64,000 nt of DNA from Anodontia alba (Eukaryota; Mollusca; Bivalvia; Lucinida; Lucinidae), in assembly GCA_964016985.1 (NCBI GenBank), contig OZ024827.1, forward strand, positions 24,572,933-24,636,932, read 5' to 3'. Below the pieces are notes generated by a model. It saw only the letters and a program-made list of their open reading frames with translations, did no database searches and was not told the DNA's origin. Made by a program: the position numbers and the translations under genes. Below, piece by piece: positions 10,620 to 22,527 of the stretch; position 1 is the first letter of the stretch; each line of letters begins with the position of its first letter.

Positions 10620-11140
10620 TAAAATTGCATTAAAATGAAACAGTTTCAAGTCCCCGTTCAAGACAAATTTACCAGGCTACTCTCAGAGACAATCGATCCA
10701 CCAGTGCTGTCAGTGCTTTGATTTAAGACATCAATAGACGGTTAAATGGATTTGTTAAAATATCAGGATATTTATGATAAGATGTTAAGATGCCCGAACA
10801 TGTTGGTTAAATATGGTATAGACTGTCAAACTGAGAATATACAGACAATTACAAAGATTTTCTTAGAAATAACGTATTATCTAGAGACCAACTCCTGTGG
10901 CTATTTCAGTTTCGAATTAAAACAGGAAATTACAAGATGTCATCTCAGTCTACTAAACACAATTTCCCTTGACTGTCTCTGCGTATATAAAATATATTAC
11001 GCGTGACACAAGAAAAAGGCCATATGTGGGACACGAAGAGTCAGACCAGTCTGTGCCTGCGCGAAGATTATGTTATAAAGCCTAAGTATTCGGACAGAGA
11101 CACCTCGGCAAAGAGTGTTGGAGTATTTTTGTTTTAATGA
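10620..11140. other. No recognised feature
   Basis: An 86-codon frame on the plus strand (10746-11006) has no family features that I recognise, and no similar segment occurs elsewhere in the window. Confidence 0.4.
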
Positions 11141-11283
11141 CATCACGAAAACATGCCTATATAATTTTTTACCCCCTTAAAACCCACTTTTATATAGTAA
11201 AACTGGGGTTTACAGGGGTATTGATTATTTTTCTTATTTCTGCTCAAAACATAGATTGTGGGTACTCGTTAGAACCGCCTCGA
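11141..11283 (+). mobile_element. FB-A copy 4, left half ending at the hairpin tip
   Basis: It runs from CATCACGAAAACATGCC through the left hairpin arm to GAACCGCCTCG, then switches to unrelated ACACAATGAATC. The break is at the centre of the palindrome. Confidence 0.9.
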
Positions 11284-11738
11284 CACAATGAATCATTGGA
11301 TTCCCATTTCTGGATTCAGCAAAGCATTACATTGACAAGTCTACGTAACGCTTACCGCCATGTTTGGCCATATTAAATATATACTGAAAACAAGGGTATT
11401 CCGGGATCAATTTATTTAGCGTGTTTCAGAATTTTGCCGTTTAAAACTACTCCAAAGGGAACGAATTTACTCCGAAGGAGAGTAAGTAAGTAAGTAAATT
11501 CTTTATTTTGAGAGGGTAACCCAATTGGCTGGTAGCCAATCTTCCTTGGGGCCGTCTTTAGCAACAAATACACAAACAGTACAAGCGTAAACAAATATGC
11601 ATGGGCATAATATGTAAAAATATATTAAATTGAGGTGTGAAGATTAACATACATATATGTATATTTACAAAGATAAAAATCATTGGAGAAATGAATCAAT
11701 AACAGTTGAAATGAATTCATGGCAACAAAACAGCAATA

Positions 11739-11739
<1 letters not shown>

Positions 11740-11795
<56 letters not shown>

Positions 11796-11796
11796 G
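11740..11796 (+). repeat. (AG)n then (ACAG)n microsatellite
   Basis: A simple repeat lies in the presumed 3' UTR of the LINE. Confidence 0.95.
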
Positions 11797-11897
11797 AGTG
11801 ACAGAGAAACAGACAGAGACGTGCAATATCAATATTTAATTATGGCGGTGGAGGTATATATAATGTTAAATTGCAAATATAGTAGAAAATATATATA

Positions 11898-14660
11898 TTA
11901 ATATTTAATCCAATAAGTACTCCTTTTTACAAAAATATCTAACGACTGTGAGTTCTTTATATTAACAGGAATACTGTTCCAGACAATTACGCCAGAGAAT
12001 GAAAGACTACCCTTGAATAAGTTGCATTGAGCCTGTGGTAATATATAATTCTTCCTAGACACTGATCGTAAGTTGGATGCAGTGTTGTCATGGTTAACAT
12101 CTCTCATTTGGAAAAGCTCTTGCAAATAAGTGGGCGCTAGATTGTTATAAACTTTATATATAATTTTTACTTTATTTAGGAAAACAATTTGATCAAAAGA
12201 CAAAATATCAAGACGTTTTAAAGATTCTTGCAGACCATTATATTCCTGTGCCAGTATTAATTTACATGCGCGTCGTTGCAATGTATTGAATTTGTTTATG
12301 TTACTACTTGATGTGTTACTCCATATTACACTACAATACTCAAAATGAGGTTTAATATAAGCTTTGTAGAATAACAATCTATGTTCAATGGATAAAAATG
12401 ATCATATTTTGCTCAGCAGCCATAAATATGAGGATACTTTTTTATATACTTGCTGACATTGGCTATTCCAAATAAGATTTTCATCTACTTGTATATCCAG
12501 AATCTTATCACAAGTTGTCATTTTAATATCGATGTCATTATAACGTAGAGCTAAAGTTGGATTTGTAAGCAATTTCGCTTCTGTTTGCTTGTTATTAGCA
12601 TAACTTTAGTCTTGTCAGCATTTAGAACTATACCATTTTGTTTGCACCATTTGTGCAGTAATTCTAGCGAAGACTGTAGGTTGTTTTTAAGTTGGTTAAT
12701 GTCATTTTGGAAGTCATAAAAAATTGTATCATCCGCATATAAATCAACAACAGAGGAACTTTGAAGAAATAATGGAAGATCATTTATGAAAACTAAAAAT
12801 AATAAAGCACCTAAAACAGAACCTTGTGGAACGCCACATGTCACACTTGCAGGCTCAGACAGATTATTACCCAAACAAACTCTCTGTATTCTGTTCAAGA
12901 TTCAAACCATTTAAGACAGGCTTCGTTGCACTTGTAGCATTCTAATTTCTTCAGAAGAATGTTATGATCTACCAGATCAAACGCTTTGCGAAAATCAACT
13001 AATACACAGCCTATAATTTTTCCAACATTTACGACTCTTAACCATGAATCGATCATATGGATAAGTGCAGTTTCCGTGGGGTGCTTAGGTCTAAACTTTG
13101 AGATTTGTGAAGCAAATTGAAATTATCCAAATATACCGAAAATTGACTGTCAATCCATTTTTCGATGAGTTTAGACACAGTTGGGAGAATAGAGATAGGT
13201 CGGTAATTATTAATGTCATCTTTGGCACATGATTTAAAAAGAGGTTTAACTTTTGCTTTTTTCCAATAACTAGGAAATTCGCCAGATAATTTGCTTTTGT
13301 TAACTATAAACGTAAGGCTAGGCGTTAAAACGTTAGCAGCTAATTTAAGGATTTTGGGGCCTATATTGTCTAATCCAGTTGATTTATGTACATTCAAGTT
13401 TGTCAAAAATTTCCGTACAAAAAGTTCATTAGTAAGTGAAATATTAAACTTGGTGTTTGTGGGAACCTTAGACGTGACGAATGTTCTGAGTGTTTCGAAG
13501 TCCGATGGAATAATTGGTTCTTTAAGATTAGTTGCTATATTGACAAAATACGAGTTAAACAATTCTGTCAATTCAGAGTCTTTTTGTACCAATTTATTAT
13601 CTTTTTTTTAATATTAATATTAAGCTCGCTGTTACTTCCCTTTCCATTCCCTTTCCATTTGCACCAAGTTCCTTAAATAGTTTCCAGATTGTTTTTGGAT
13701 CATCTTTCCCTTCCTCTATTTTCATTTGATATGTCCTCTTTTTAGCTTGTTCAATCAAACTGGATACTTTATTGCGTATGATTTTGTATGTTTCAATGTT
13801 TCCATTTAGTTTGTATTTATCACGATCTTTCATACAATCTAATATTTCTGAAGTTAACCATTCTGGTTGGTATTGCTTTTTAACTCTGTGTCTTTTTATT
13901 GAGGCATGTTTATTTAGAATTTCTAAAAATAGGGTGTTCCTAACCGAGACTATATCCTCTATATTTCAAATGCTTGAATTATTTCCCATGGGACTAGACT
14001 CAGGTCAGTGAGAAATCTAGATTCATCAAAAGTTTTGAATGACCTGTAAGTGATGGTTTGGTGTTTAGTTTTGTCTATCTCTGAATGAGCCTTGCGACTA
14101 CAGAAAACTGCAAAATGGTCACTTGAGCAAATTTGTTTTACACTTATATATTGGATATTTTCTTCATTGTTAGTATATATGTGGTCTATAAGGGTAGTTG
14201 AATCTTTCGTTACTCTTGTAGGCTCATTTACTAGCTGAGTAAGCCCTAAAGACGTTATAAAATTGCCCCAGTCTCTATCAATTTCCTCATTTAATAAGTT
14301 TTTATTTAGGTCGCCTAGCAAAACAAATTCCTTATCCTCGTTAATTACAATATCCATAAAATCCTCAAATGTATCATTATCTTCTACTTTTGAATCCGGT
14401 GTTCTGTATATGTTCCACCTCCACCGCCATTAGAATAATTATCCTTTCTAAAAGGCGTTTGAAATCCGTTTATTTTAAAAGCGTCCGTGGATTTATAATC
14501 CTTTAACTTAGTTACACTTAATCCAAATATATGTAAATTACTATTAGCTGGAGATGTTAATAATACCTTTAATTCTGAGAACTTGCTTAATTTATCACCA
14601 CAAATACCTTGTATATTTAAATGGCCTATATTTATGCCCTTACAAATTAGTAAACAAATT
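11898..14660 (-). pseudogene. LINE endonuclease-reverse transcriptase ORF, broken
   Basis: The endonuclease part shows GHLNIQG at its start (about 14620), YRTPDS (about 14390-14410), LLGDLN (about 14310) and SDHFAVF (about 14125). About 60 residues between an NGGGG stretch and YRTPDS appear to be missing. The reverse transcriptase shows NNYRPISILPTVSKLIEKW (about 13160-13215), VDFRKAFDLVDHN (about 12965-13005), GVPQGSVLGALLF and the catalytic YADD (about 12735). The end carries YKAYIKPHFEYCSVIW and a conserved LINE C-terminus that stops at 11898. Frame breaks are near 13965, 13600, 13085, 12900 and 12560, with a stop near 12400. It is inactive. Clade assignment rests on motif style only. Confidence 0.88.
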
Positions 14661-14700
14661 AGTTCGCTTAACCCATTGTAGTCTGGAGACCCCTTAAAAA

Positions 14701-15120
14701 AGTAACTGGCAAACGGCGCAGACCTAGATCAGACGCCACAGGACGCAAGATGGTTCTTTCCTGTTTGAAAATAGTCAACCATTTTTCTCTAGGAATATCT
14801 AAATCACATAGCCTGACATACCTAAAATCGAAATAAGAATCTTCCAAAATATAGCGTTGGGGAGTTCATTCAGTCTACAATGGGTTTGAGAGTGGCCCTC
14901 CTATGAGTGGGGAGGCAAATATTTGTATACTGGTGATATTTTTTCTTAGCATTATATCCATTCCAAACTGCAGGCATATTTATAAAACAGTACTGAAAAC
15001 AAATGCGGATGGCTTTTAAACCTTTCACCCTTGAGTTTCTGAAGTGGACTCTTCCCTCTTTAAATTTGGACAAGTCCATTGTTGCAAATAGGGATATCAG
15101 TTAGATGTCAACACAAAATG
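14701..15120. other. Unassigned, with an FB-B half-hairpin at 14705-14750
   Basis: The fragment GGCAAACGGCGCAGACC then AGATCAGACGCCACAG is an FB-B left arm. The rest is unassigned AT-rich sequence. Confidence 0.4.
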
Positions 15121-15177
15121 ACAAGCAGTGAAGATCCTGATGAGACATGCCGTCTCATCTGGATCTGCACTGCTTGC
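15121..15177. repeat. FB-B hairpin, short variant
   Basis: The arms are CAAGCAGTGAAGATCCTGATG and the complement ending GGATCTGCACTGCTTG. The inner stem is GATGAGAC/GTCTCATC, which differs from the usual CAGACGCC type but is still paired. Confidence 0.75.
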
Positions 15178-15367
15178 AAAGGTATCTGTTTTGATCTACA
15201 AAGCGGAAAGAGTTTACATAAATTTTCTGTTATTTGACCTTCTACGACCTTCTTCTTAACTTTAAGTGCAGAATTTCCTGACATGTTTTTGTCTTTGAGC
15301 AAATGTGCAAAGAAACTAAAAAAAAAACCAAGTCCGCCTATGTTCTAAATCAATCACTGAATATTTC

Positions 15368-15541
15368 CATTACGAAAACACGCCTATTCAAATATATAGA
15401 AAATTTCATCTCCAAAAAATGAAAATTTTAGATAAAAATCTCTGATATTTTTCATAATTCTGGTCAAAACATAGATTGTGGGTACTCGTTAGAACCGCCT
15501 CGCCGAGGCGGTTCTAACGAGTACCCACAATCTATGTTTTT
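15368..15541 (-). mobile_element. FB-A copy 5, truncated after the palindrome
   Basis: It starts CATTACGAAAACACGCC and keeps a clean 34-bp-arm palindrome, then ends at CTATGTTTTTG, where a C-rich tract soon follows (about 15585-15650). Confidence 0.9.
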
Positions 15542-15584
15542 GAATGGCTACTCTTTCAGATAGCCAACTCTTTCAAAATCGATT

Positions 15585-15650
15585 CCCCTCTCCCCCCCCC
15601 CAACCCCCGATCGCCTTTCCCTATCCCCTCCCCACCCCCAGTCCCTCCTT
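15585..15650 (+). repeat. C-rich low-complexity tract
   Basis: Runs of C, including CCCCCCCCCC, are broken by T and A; one strand is almost pure pyrimidine. Confidence 0.8.
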
Positions 15651-15914
15651 TTCCGAATGGGTTTGGTGAGCAGAAAGGGAAGATGGAAGTAAGAGTTATC
15701 TACCTTATCACGCTTACTCTAAATGGCAGAAACTCCACAAGGTGTACTGAGTCCAAGCGAGTCCAGCGAGTTTGTGCAGATCTGAGTCTTTGCTTGAATC
15801 GAAATACCTTGCCGGACTCGAAATACCTTTTCATATGACAGGGTCTAGTTTTTCATCTTTTGGTATCTCATTTATATTAGATTTGACCGCAGATCAAACG
15901 CCAGAAAACGAACC

Positions 15915-16090
15915 TGTTGACATATGAGATGAATGTGCATATTCGTGCAGTCTTGCCAGAGTCTTCGTTGTCTGCATGAAGATACTTTGCACGCTTGGGT
16001 ATCAAAAATGCACCCAGGGAAGAATGCGCAGGCTGATCTGAATCTTTGCTGGGCGCACATGTCCGAAGGTATTTTTTCTGACGTTTCGGC
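15915..16090 (-). repeat. FB-B2 two-hairpin repeat
   Basis: On the minus strand it begins TACCTTCGGACATGTGCGCC, then a stem on CAGATCAGCCTGCGC, and a second part on CAACGAAGACTCTGGC. Relatives are at 17793, 39600 and 53190. The CAGATCAG word is shared with FB-B. Confidence 0.65.
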
Positions 16091-16222
16091 CCACTTGATT
16101 GTTTTATTATTGCGGTGCGGAATTATTGATTCTAGTAAAGAATGAACTTAGGAATAATCTGTTATTAAGGCATTAACTTACAGAAAGAATCTAGTGTGCG
16201 GATACATGAAAATTTGAGCTAG

Positions 16223-16225
<3 letters not shown>

Positions 16226-16300
<75 letters not shown>
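16226..16300 (+). repeat. (TA)n microsatellite
   Basis: About 37 TA dinucleotides. It sits where the left end of FB-A copy 6 should be. Confidence 0.95.
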
Positions 16301-16302
<2 letters not shown>

Positions 16303-16312
16303 CAAAAAAAAC

Positions 16313-16541
16313 TTTACATTTTCAGATAAAAAACTGATATTTTATTTTTCATATTTCTGCTCAAAACTGAGATTATGGGTACTTGTTGGAACTGCCTCGC
16401 CGAGGCGGTTCTAACGAGTACCCACAATCTATATTTTCGAGCAAAATAAGAAAAATAATGTATATCTCTGTAAGCCCCCATTTTACTTTATAAAAGTTGG
16501 GTTAAAGGGGGTCAAAATTAAATAAGCATGTTTTCGTCATG
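16313..16541 (-). mobile_element. FB-A copy 6, left end lost
   Basis: It begins inside the arm (TTTACATTTTCAGATAAAAA), keeps the palindrome with a few mismatches, and ends GCATGTTTTCGTCATG. Confidence 0.85.
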
Positions 16542-16598
16542 GGGTAGGCCCCGTTAAAATTGTATGTGCTGAAGTGCAAAAAGACCTGAATCTGAGTA

Positions 16599-17263
16599 CA
16601 GTCGACTTTTAATGGCTGGAGCATCTTTGGGATCATAGAAATTTGTTCTAGCCATGGATAGTTCGAGCCATTCAGGGTAAACCATAGCGCCAGGTCATGA
16701 GACAAAGGGAGATAATTCAGGGATGTACTTTCGATCATCTGTAAAATAATGATACATTGAGTGTATTCATTAGAATCGCCTAGATGATGCGATTCTAATG
16801 ACTACACGCAGCATACATTGTCAAAATAAAATAATAAAAAAATCCTTAAACCATCTCCAAATATTTGTTTCCTTAAAGCTATTAAAAGATTTTCCTAGGG
16901 ACACAAAAACTAGCTCAAGATCGAGTCAGCCTTAGTATACGAGCCATCGGTGTTCGAGTAGACTGGTTCCAGTCTCCAGTGACCAAACATTTTGTTCTTA
17001 TAATCCTGTTTGGTAATTTACTAAAATAAAACCAAAATAATATGACTATAAAGGCTGGTCATTAGACCAGCCTTTATAGTCATGATATTATTTTTGTTAT
17101 AGTTTAGTGGATTATCAAACAGGATTTTACGTAGTGACCGCCCTTTATAGTCATGATGTTATTTTGGCTTTACTTGGGTGGATTATCAAACAGGATTTTA
17201 AGAAAAATATTTAGTCATTGGAGACTGCAGCCAGTCTTGTATTCGGGTCATTAGATTTCACTG
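16599..17263 (-). mobile_element. pogo/Tigger-like MITE (T) interrupted by FB-F
   Basis: It is flanked by TA on both sides, with ends CAGTCGACTTTTAATGG and TTAGATTTCACTG. The internal hairpin TTAGAATCGCCTAGATGATG then CGATTCTAA resembles the FB-A core. GAGCCATCGGTGTTCGAG matches 32030-32052. FB-F (16961-17236) sits near the right end. Confidence 0.75.
16961..17236. mobile_element. FB-F foldback element, copy 1
   Basis: Almost the whole element is two inverted arms, from GACTGGTTCCAGTCTCCAGTG to GGAGACTGCAGCCAGTC, meeting at GGCTGGTCATTAGACCAGCC. Part of the right arm is repeated (two AGTGGATTATCAAACAGGATT-like blocks). Imperfect direct repeats flank it (TGTTCGAGTA left, TGTATTCGGGTCA right), consistent with a target duplication of roughly 9-12 bp. 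Confidence 0.75.
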
Positions 17264-17792
17264 TATTCCACATATGTTCGAAGGTATATTTTCGCTTGAC
17301 AGAAACTAAATGATAAAAATGTTCTACAACAACTATATGTATTGTATTATGTTAACTTATCGCACAGACAATTCACAGACCCAGACATACAGGATATTTC
17401 CTCACCAAAGTTCGTTTCTGAGGCGGAAATACGCCTGCAAGATTGATATGACATGGGTGTAGTTTTAGCTGAAAGAATCACTATGTGTCCAGTTTGTTAA
17501 TGTCATGCATGTGAAGAAGAAGCATTTAATCACTACAGGCAGAAACATACCTTGTCCTGTGACCTGAGGCTTATGGTTCCCGGCCGTATTGCGTCGAACA
17601 GAAAGTAGAAACCAGAGCACACAAGTCGTCGGGCAGGGTTAATAATACTTATATTAGGATTCTTTTTGTAAGGTTTCTTTCGTGAACAAGAATGCGGCAT
17701 AAAGTGTGCTTGCTACTTTGATCATAAAATTGGAACGTTTGCCTATGGCTTATAATAAAAGCTTATAAAAAAAGAGCCCCAACGCAAGAAAA
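17264..17792. other. No recognised feature
   Basis: AT-rich sequence without repeats shared with the rest of the window and without a supportable ORF. Confidence 0.45.
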
Positions 17793-17963
17793 GTACCTTC
17801 GGACATGTGCGCCCAGTGAAGACTCAGATCAGCCTGCGCTTTCGCGCAGTCTGATCAGAATTTTCACTGAGCGCATTTAAAGATGCAGTTTTTCAATGCG
17901 GAAAACGAAGACTCTGGTCAGACTGCGTGGAGGAGCAGTCTGATTTTTCTTCGTTGGTCGCAC
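17793..17963 (+). repeat. FB-B2 two-hairpin repeat
   Basis: It begins TACCTTCGGACATGTGCGCC. The first stem is AGATCAGCCTGCGC with loop TTTC; the second is CAGACTGC...GCAGTCTG. Confidence 0.7.
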
Positions 17964-17964
17964 A

Positions 17965-18240
17965 CATCACGAAAACATACCTATATAATTTTGACCCCTT
18001 AAACCCCACTTTTATATAGTAAAACTGGGGTTTACAGGGGTATACATTATTTTTCTAATTTCTGTTCAAAAACATAGATTGTGGGCACTCGTTAGAACCG
18101 CCTCGGCGAGGCGGTTCTAACGAGTACCCACAATCTATGTTTTGAGCAGAAATACGAAAAATATCAGAATTTTTATCTAAAAACTTTCAGTTTTTGGTGG
18201 TGACATTTCCAATAGATTTGATAGGCGTGTTTTCGTAATG
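17965..18240 (+). mobile_element. FB-A copy 7, near-consensus
   Basis: Both termini are present. The central palindrome has a single arm mismatch (GGGCACTC against GAGTACCC) around the unpaired centre G. Confidence 0.92.
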
Positions 18241-18829
18241 ATATCAAGAGATTCGTTTTCTCAAGTTGCGGTTTGTTTGTTCCCATTAGGACAAGGAAGT
18301 AGGGCAATAGATTTGTACTATATTTACTATTTATCTTATTTTTCCCTTTCACTTCTGGGAATCTGATAGATTTCCACGAATAAATCAGTTTCTCACAATT
18401 AATCCCATTTGTAGGATTCCGTTTAGCAAAGATTTATATTTTATTTGCATTTACTCTGGCTTCCGTTTAAATTCGTTTCACAGCATCCCATTTTAAAGCA
18501 ATTTCCATCTGATGCAATGACTTCTGAACAGCAAATCTATATCAATAATCTTCCGTAATGTGATGAGCAGAAAAAATACGAGGGGCGTTCCAAAAGATTC
18601 TGATCGGATTATTATCATATCATCTTGAGGCTATACAATAGTGTAATTTACATCTTATCTTTTGGCTTCAAGATAGTACCGGTGTAGCGCGTTTTAAGAA
18701 GATAATGTCTTGTTATTACAAGTTAACATATTGTGGCATTACATGAATCCAAAACCAACATCAACAATAAACACACAACCATACTTTTTAGTACATGCAC
18801 TACAATCATAGTATTCTTGTTATTTTTTC
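18241..18829. other. No recognised feature
   Basis: A single ACGAGGGGCGTTCC at about 18578 resembles a mariner-type end (compare CGAGGG), but no partner or transposase was found. Confidence 0.35.
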
Positions 18830-18985
18830 GGGGAAAATATAACTTCACATTTAATGCCAATCATCTCTAAAGTATTTTTGCAATGTTTTGAAGGAAACAG
18901 CACATGATATTCCATGTGGATCGTCTCCTTGATATTCCTAAGGAGGCGACCCACATGGACTATCAAGCTCTGTTTTCTTGAAAAA
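18830..18985. repeat. FB-E-like hairpin, decayed
   Basis: The stem CCATGTGGATCGTCTCCTT pairs with AAGGAGGCGACCCACATGG. The TTTTTTCGGGGAAAATATAA and CTGTTTTCTTG arms match the FB-D/E layout. Confidence 0.55.
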
Positions 18986-18988
18986 AAA

Positions 18989-19080
<92 letters not shown>
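18980..19080 (+). repeat. Poly(A) then (TA)n tract
   Basis: About 26 A residues, then about 37 TA dinucleotides, abut the foldback. Confidence 0.95.
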
Positions 19081-19084
<4 letters not shown>

Positions 19085-19268
19085 GTGTTCGTGTGCTAGA
19101 TATTTTGCCTATGGTAACTGTATAGAATAACTTGCACAGTTCTGTTCATGTTTGGCAACAAAATGGTTCTATAGAAGAATGAACTTCGGAAGTAAAACAA
19201 GTTTGCATGGAACTAGTTTGTTTTGTAGAATGGTAAATAATGACAGATACCATTCAATTTGAAAACCA

Positions 19269-19499
19269 GGGCCCAGTTGTTCAAAGCTAACGACATCGTT
19301 AGTTAACGATTCTTTAAAATTTACATCGAGTGATACGCAAATATTCTGAAATTTTTTGTTGAAAAAATGTGAGTGCAAAAGCTACTCACATTTTTTCAGC
19401 AAAAAATATAAGAATATTGTGTATTGAATCCGCTAAAACAGTTAACGAAATGACCCTTAGCGAGATCGTTAAGCTAACAACGCTTTGAACAACTGGGCC
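19269..19499. mobile_element. FB-C foldback MITE, copy 1
   Basis: Inverted ends GGGCCCAGTTGTTCAAAG / CTTTGAACAACTGGGCC. The core hairpin is AAAAAATGTGAG...GCAAAAGCTACTCACATTTT flanked by TTTGTTGA and TCAGCAAAA. Sub-terminal ACGA/TCGTTA words are also inverted. Length about 231 bp; no ORF. Confidence 0.85.
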
Positions 19500-19600
19500 G
19501 AGAATAAGAAGACCTTTACGGCTATTACGTGTATTGAACTGTCATCAGTTTTTCAAAAGAGTGAATACGACAGGAAACGCCCAGGATCTGTCTCTGACTT

Positions 19601-19820
19601 AACCGTTAACACTCTCTGGGCTAATTCAGCGGATGGCAAATTGATGACGTTTATCTTTATCATATATTTCCCAGAAAACAGATTTTGACATTTCATGCAA
19701 ATTGTCTCCAATGGAGACAATTTGCATGAATTGTCAAAACCTGTTTTCGTGGGAAAAAATAGGAAAACATATTTTGGAATATCCTCTACTGAAATATTTA
19801 CTCAAATGCGAAGCGTTAAG
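19601..19820 (+). repeat. FB-D foldback MITE, well preserved
   Basis: Ends AACCGTTAACACTCTCTGGG / GCGAAGCGTTAAG. The core hairpin is CAAATTGTCTCC-AAT-GGAGACAATTTG, inside CCCAGAAAACAG / CTGTTTTCGTGGG. Confidence 0.75.
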
Positions 19821-20521
19821 GAACAACTGTACCGCATCATAGCTAGGGATTATAGAAACGTAGCATGTCAGAGACTTTAAATTTTCTGATCCGGTAGATC
19901 TATTGAGTTTGTGTATTGTATGTGAAAACAGAGAGCTACTAAAAAGCATTTATATTTACATACAATTATTAAAGTCTCACTTCTTTATATACACAGTATA
20001 AAAACAAATCACATCAACCGCATACATTATATAGAGAAACATTCTAACAAGAATTATGAGAGACTATTTAAAACATACAAGCACCAGGTTAAGATTTGAG
20101 ACTATTTAACCTTATGAACATGTTAAGACAAAGAGTATTCACATATTCATTGATACAATAAGGTCTGTCGCCTTATAAGAATGTTATTGCAGGTTTTGGT
20201 ACCCGAATGTACGAGTATGACGTTTAAATTTTCATTTCCGAAACAATGCACAACTTTGAATCATCAAACAAGCAGTCAAATCCAGAAACATTTAACAGTT
20301 TTGTATGGAATAACTTCTCTCTTAAGTCTTCATAAAGTGCACATTTTTGCAGAATATGTTCTTCAGATTCTATGGGATTTGAGCAGTGAAATCAGTGTCT
20401 ATCGTTAAGCTAGAGCCTTTCATAACGGTGGTCGAGCTATCCCGGATCTGAACTTGGCATAGGCAGTACGGTGTAACCTTGGTAAAGTGCAATCAACATA
20501 ATTCTCAGTTTTGTACTCTAT
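19821..20521. other. No recognised feature
   Basis: Seven hundred bases of AT-rich DNA. The 75-codon plus-strand frame at 20181-20408 shows no recognisable domain. Confidence 0.45.
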
Positions 20522-21006
20522 CATCAAAAAAACACGCCTATATAATTTTGACCCCCTTAAACCCCACTTTTATATAGTAAAACTGGGGTTTACAGGGGTA
20601 TACATTATTTTTCTTATTTTGCTAATAATAATAATAATAATAATCGACTTTAATTATAGAGAGTAACACATTTAGTAATCTAGTACTAATCTTCCATGTG
20701 GCCCTCTTTTTTCCTGGGTAGAAACCAGTACTAAGCAATGTGGATAAAGTCTCTTGCTTAAGGAAACAACACTTGCAGTTAGTGGGGATCGAACCCGGTA
20801 CCTCTCGATCTCGAGTCCGACGCTTTACCACTGCACCACAGCGCTCCACATAGAAAAAAAAAAAAAAAAACAGTTCTAATGAGTACCCATAATCTATGTT
20901 TTGAGCAGAAATATGAAAAATATCAGATTCTTTTATCTGACAATTTTCATTTTTTTTTTTTGTTGTAAAATTTTCAATTTATTTGAATAGGCGTGTTTTC
21001 GTAATG
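20522..21006 (+). mobile_element. FB-A copy 8, split by SINE-A
   Basis: The left part (20522-20620) ends in TTCTTATTTTGC. The right part resumes near 20868 with CAGTTCTAATGAGTACCC. The left hairpin arm and the tip are missing, and a SINE occupies the gap. Confidence 0.9.
20621..20849 (-). mobile_element. SINE-A, tRNA-headed, copy 1
   Basis: On the minus strand the head carries an A-box (TGGTGCAGTGG) and a B-box (GGTTCGATCCC), the internal RNA polymerase III promoter of tRNA-derived SINEs. A body of about 130 bp follows, and a TTACCCTCTATAATTAAAG end with (ATT)n tail at 20621-20643. The head is complete, so this is a full-length insertion. An A-run of about 17 bases on the plus strand borders the head side. 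Confidence 0.88.
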
Positions 21007-21380
21007 TTTGAACGTTCTATAGGTTCACTAAACGCATTGCTAGGGGACATAAGGAACGTTTAAGTGTTTCAATATGGCAGGGCCAATCAAGACGTGTCAG
21101 TGCTATTTTCTACACTTTGTTTAGTTCTGCATTTCCAAAGGACCACCAAAACTCCCTTTTAAATTTAGATTTTATTTCTTTGTCGCCAATGCAGAAAACA
21201 AAAGGGAGTGTAACCTACTAAGTGTGATCCGCAAATCGTGCAAAAATTCTGAACGCCCCTCATAATCAATTTCGGAGATAGGATCAGCGACATTTTTTTC
21301 AAATGATATAATGTAAACAAAAAGGAATAACTTCAAACAATCATCAAAATGCAATATAAAGCATATGTGCATACGAGTTT
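21007..21380. other. No recognised feature
   Basis: No repeat shared with the rest of the window is visible. Confidence 0.4.
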
Positions 21381-21675
21381 TAACCGTTACTACGCTCTGG
21401 GCTAATTCAGCAAACGACAAACTGGTGGTATTTTTCGTATTTTTCCCCCAAACATAGGATTTGACATTTGCATGAAATGTCAAATCCTGTTTTCAGGAAA
21501 AAAAATAAGAAAATTGAGACAGTTTGCATGAAATGTAAAATCCTGTTTTCTGGAGGAAAAATGAGAAAATGGAGACAATTTGCATGAAATGTGAAATCAT
21601 GTTTTCTGGGAAAAATAAAAAGAACAATATTTCAATGTGTTGTCTGTTGACAAATTTACCTGAAGATACACCTTT
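21381..21675 (+). repeat. FB-D foldback with repeated right arm
   Basis: The left end is AACCGTTACTACGCTCTGGG. The arm block ATTTGCATGAAATGT...TCCTGTTTTCTGG occurs three times in a row (about 21467, 21520 and 21578), so the arm has been duplicated internally. Confidence 0.65.
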
Positions 21676-21997
21676 AAAAGCCACCTTAAACGACAGTTGT
21701 ATAACGGCACGGAATCCACAATGTTTAAAATTAAACTTTATCCGTATACCATAGATAAACTAAACATCCGTTGTTAAATAAAGGAACATATGAACTGAAG
21801 GAACTAGATACATCTAACAAATTTTCTGCAGTTTGTATAATGGGAGACAATTTTTGTGACTTACTCTTTGCCTTCCAGCACACGAAACCACTCCTGAAAT
21901 GTGGTTAATTCTAAAAGAAAATTCCTTCTTTGACTGCAACGTTATCTTTGCAGCCTTTTTTTCTAATCGCAAATAATTATCTTTATATTTATAGAAT
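21676..21997. other. No recognised feature
   Basis: AT-rich; nothing supportable. Confidence 0.4.
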
Positions 21998-22258
21998 CGT
22001 CACGAAAATATGCCTATATAGTTTTGACCCCCTTAAACCCCACTTTTATATATTAAAACTGGGGTTTACAGGGGTATCGTACATTATTTTTCTTATTTCT
22101 GCTCAAAAACATAGAGTGTGGGTACTCGTTAGAACCGCCTCGCCGAGGCAGTTCTAACGAGTACCCACAATCTATGTTTTGAGCAGAAATATGAAAAATT
22201 TTAGAATTTTTTGGTGGGAAAATTTTCAGTATATTTGAATAAGCATGTTTTCGTAATG
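21998..22258 (+). mobile_element. FB-A copy 9, complete
   Basis: Ends GTCACGAAAATATGCC and GCATGTTTTCGTAATG. The palindrome is retained, with CATAGAGTGTGGG as a mismatch in the left arm. Confidence 0.9.
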
Positions 22259-22319
22259 GACATATGATGTCTGGTAGAATTGTCATACGACTCCACAGAA
22301 TGAGTTTGTAATATATAAT

Positions 22320-22332
22320 ATCTCTCTGTCTC

Positions 22333-22408
<76 letters not shown>

Positions 22409-22415
22409 TGTGTGT
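22320..22415 (+). repeat. (TCTC)n/(TCTG)n then (TG)n microsatellite
   Basis: Pyrimidine-rich repeats change to alternating TG; the minus strand shows the matching GA and CA runs. Confidence 0.95.
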
Positions 22416-22527
22416 TAACCCTTGTCATGCTTAACAAATTAAGATGCCACGCCCAATTCTAAATAACAGCCAATTAGATTAGTTGATCCAGATTGTTGAT
22501 ATAAATTCACATACTGAATGAAAACCA

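Larger units (their letters stand above)
11475..14700 (-). mobile_element. Non-LTR retrotransposon (CR1/L2/Jockey-like), 5'-truncated
   Basis: Reading on the minus strand, an endonuclease region, linker, reverse transcriptase and C-terminal region are followed by a 3' UTR ending CAAAATAAAG and a tail of TTAC repeats (about 11480-11500). The 3' UTR holds AGAC and AG microsatellites (about 11740-11795). The microsatellite tail fits CR1/L2-like elements (family knowledge). The last 50 bp before the tail resemble the 3' end of the SINE-A copies at 20.6 and 36.6 kb. Confidence 0.88.

Noticed and set aside
18578..18600. Isolated CGAGGGGCGTTCC resembling a mariner-type end
   Set aside because: No partner end and no transposase within reach.
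20622..20849. 75-codon minus-strand frame
   Set aside because: Translation of the tRNA-like SINE-A head and body.
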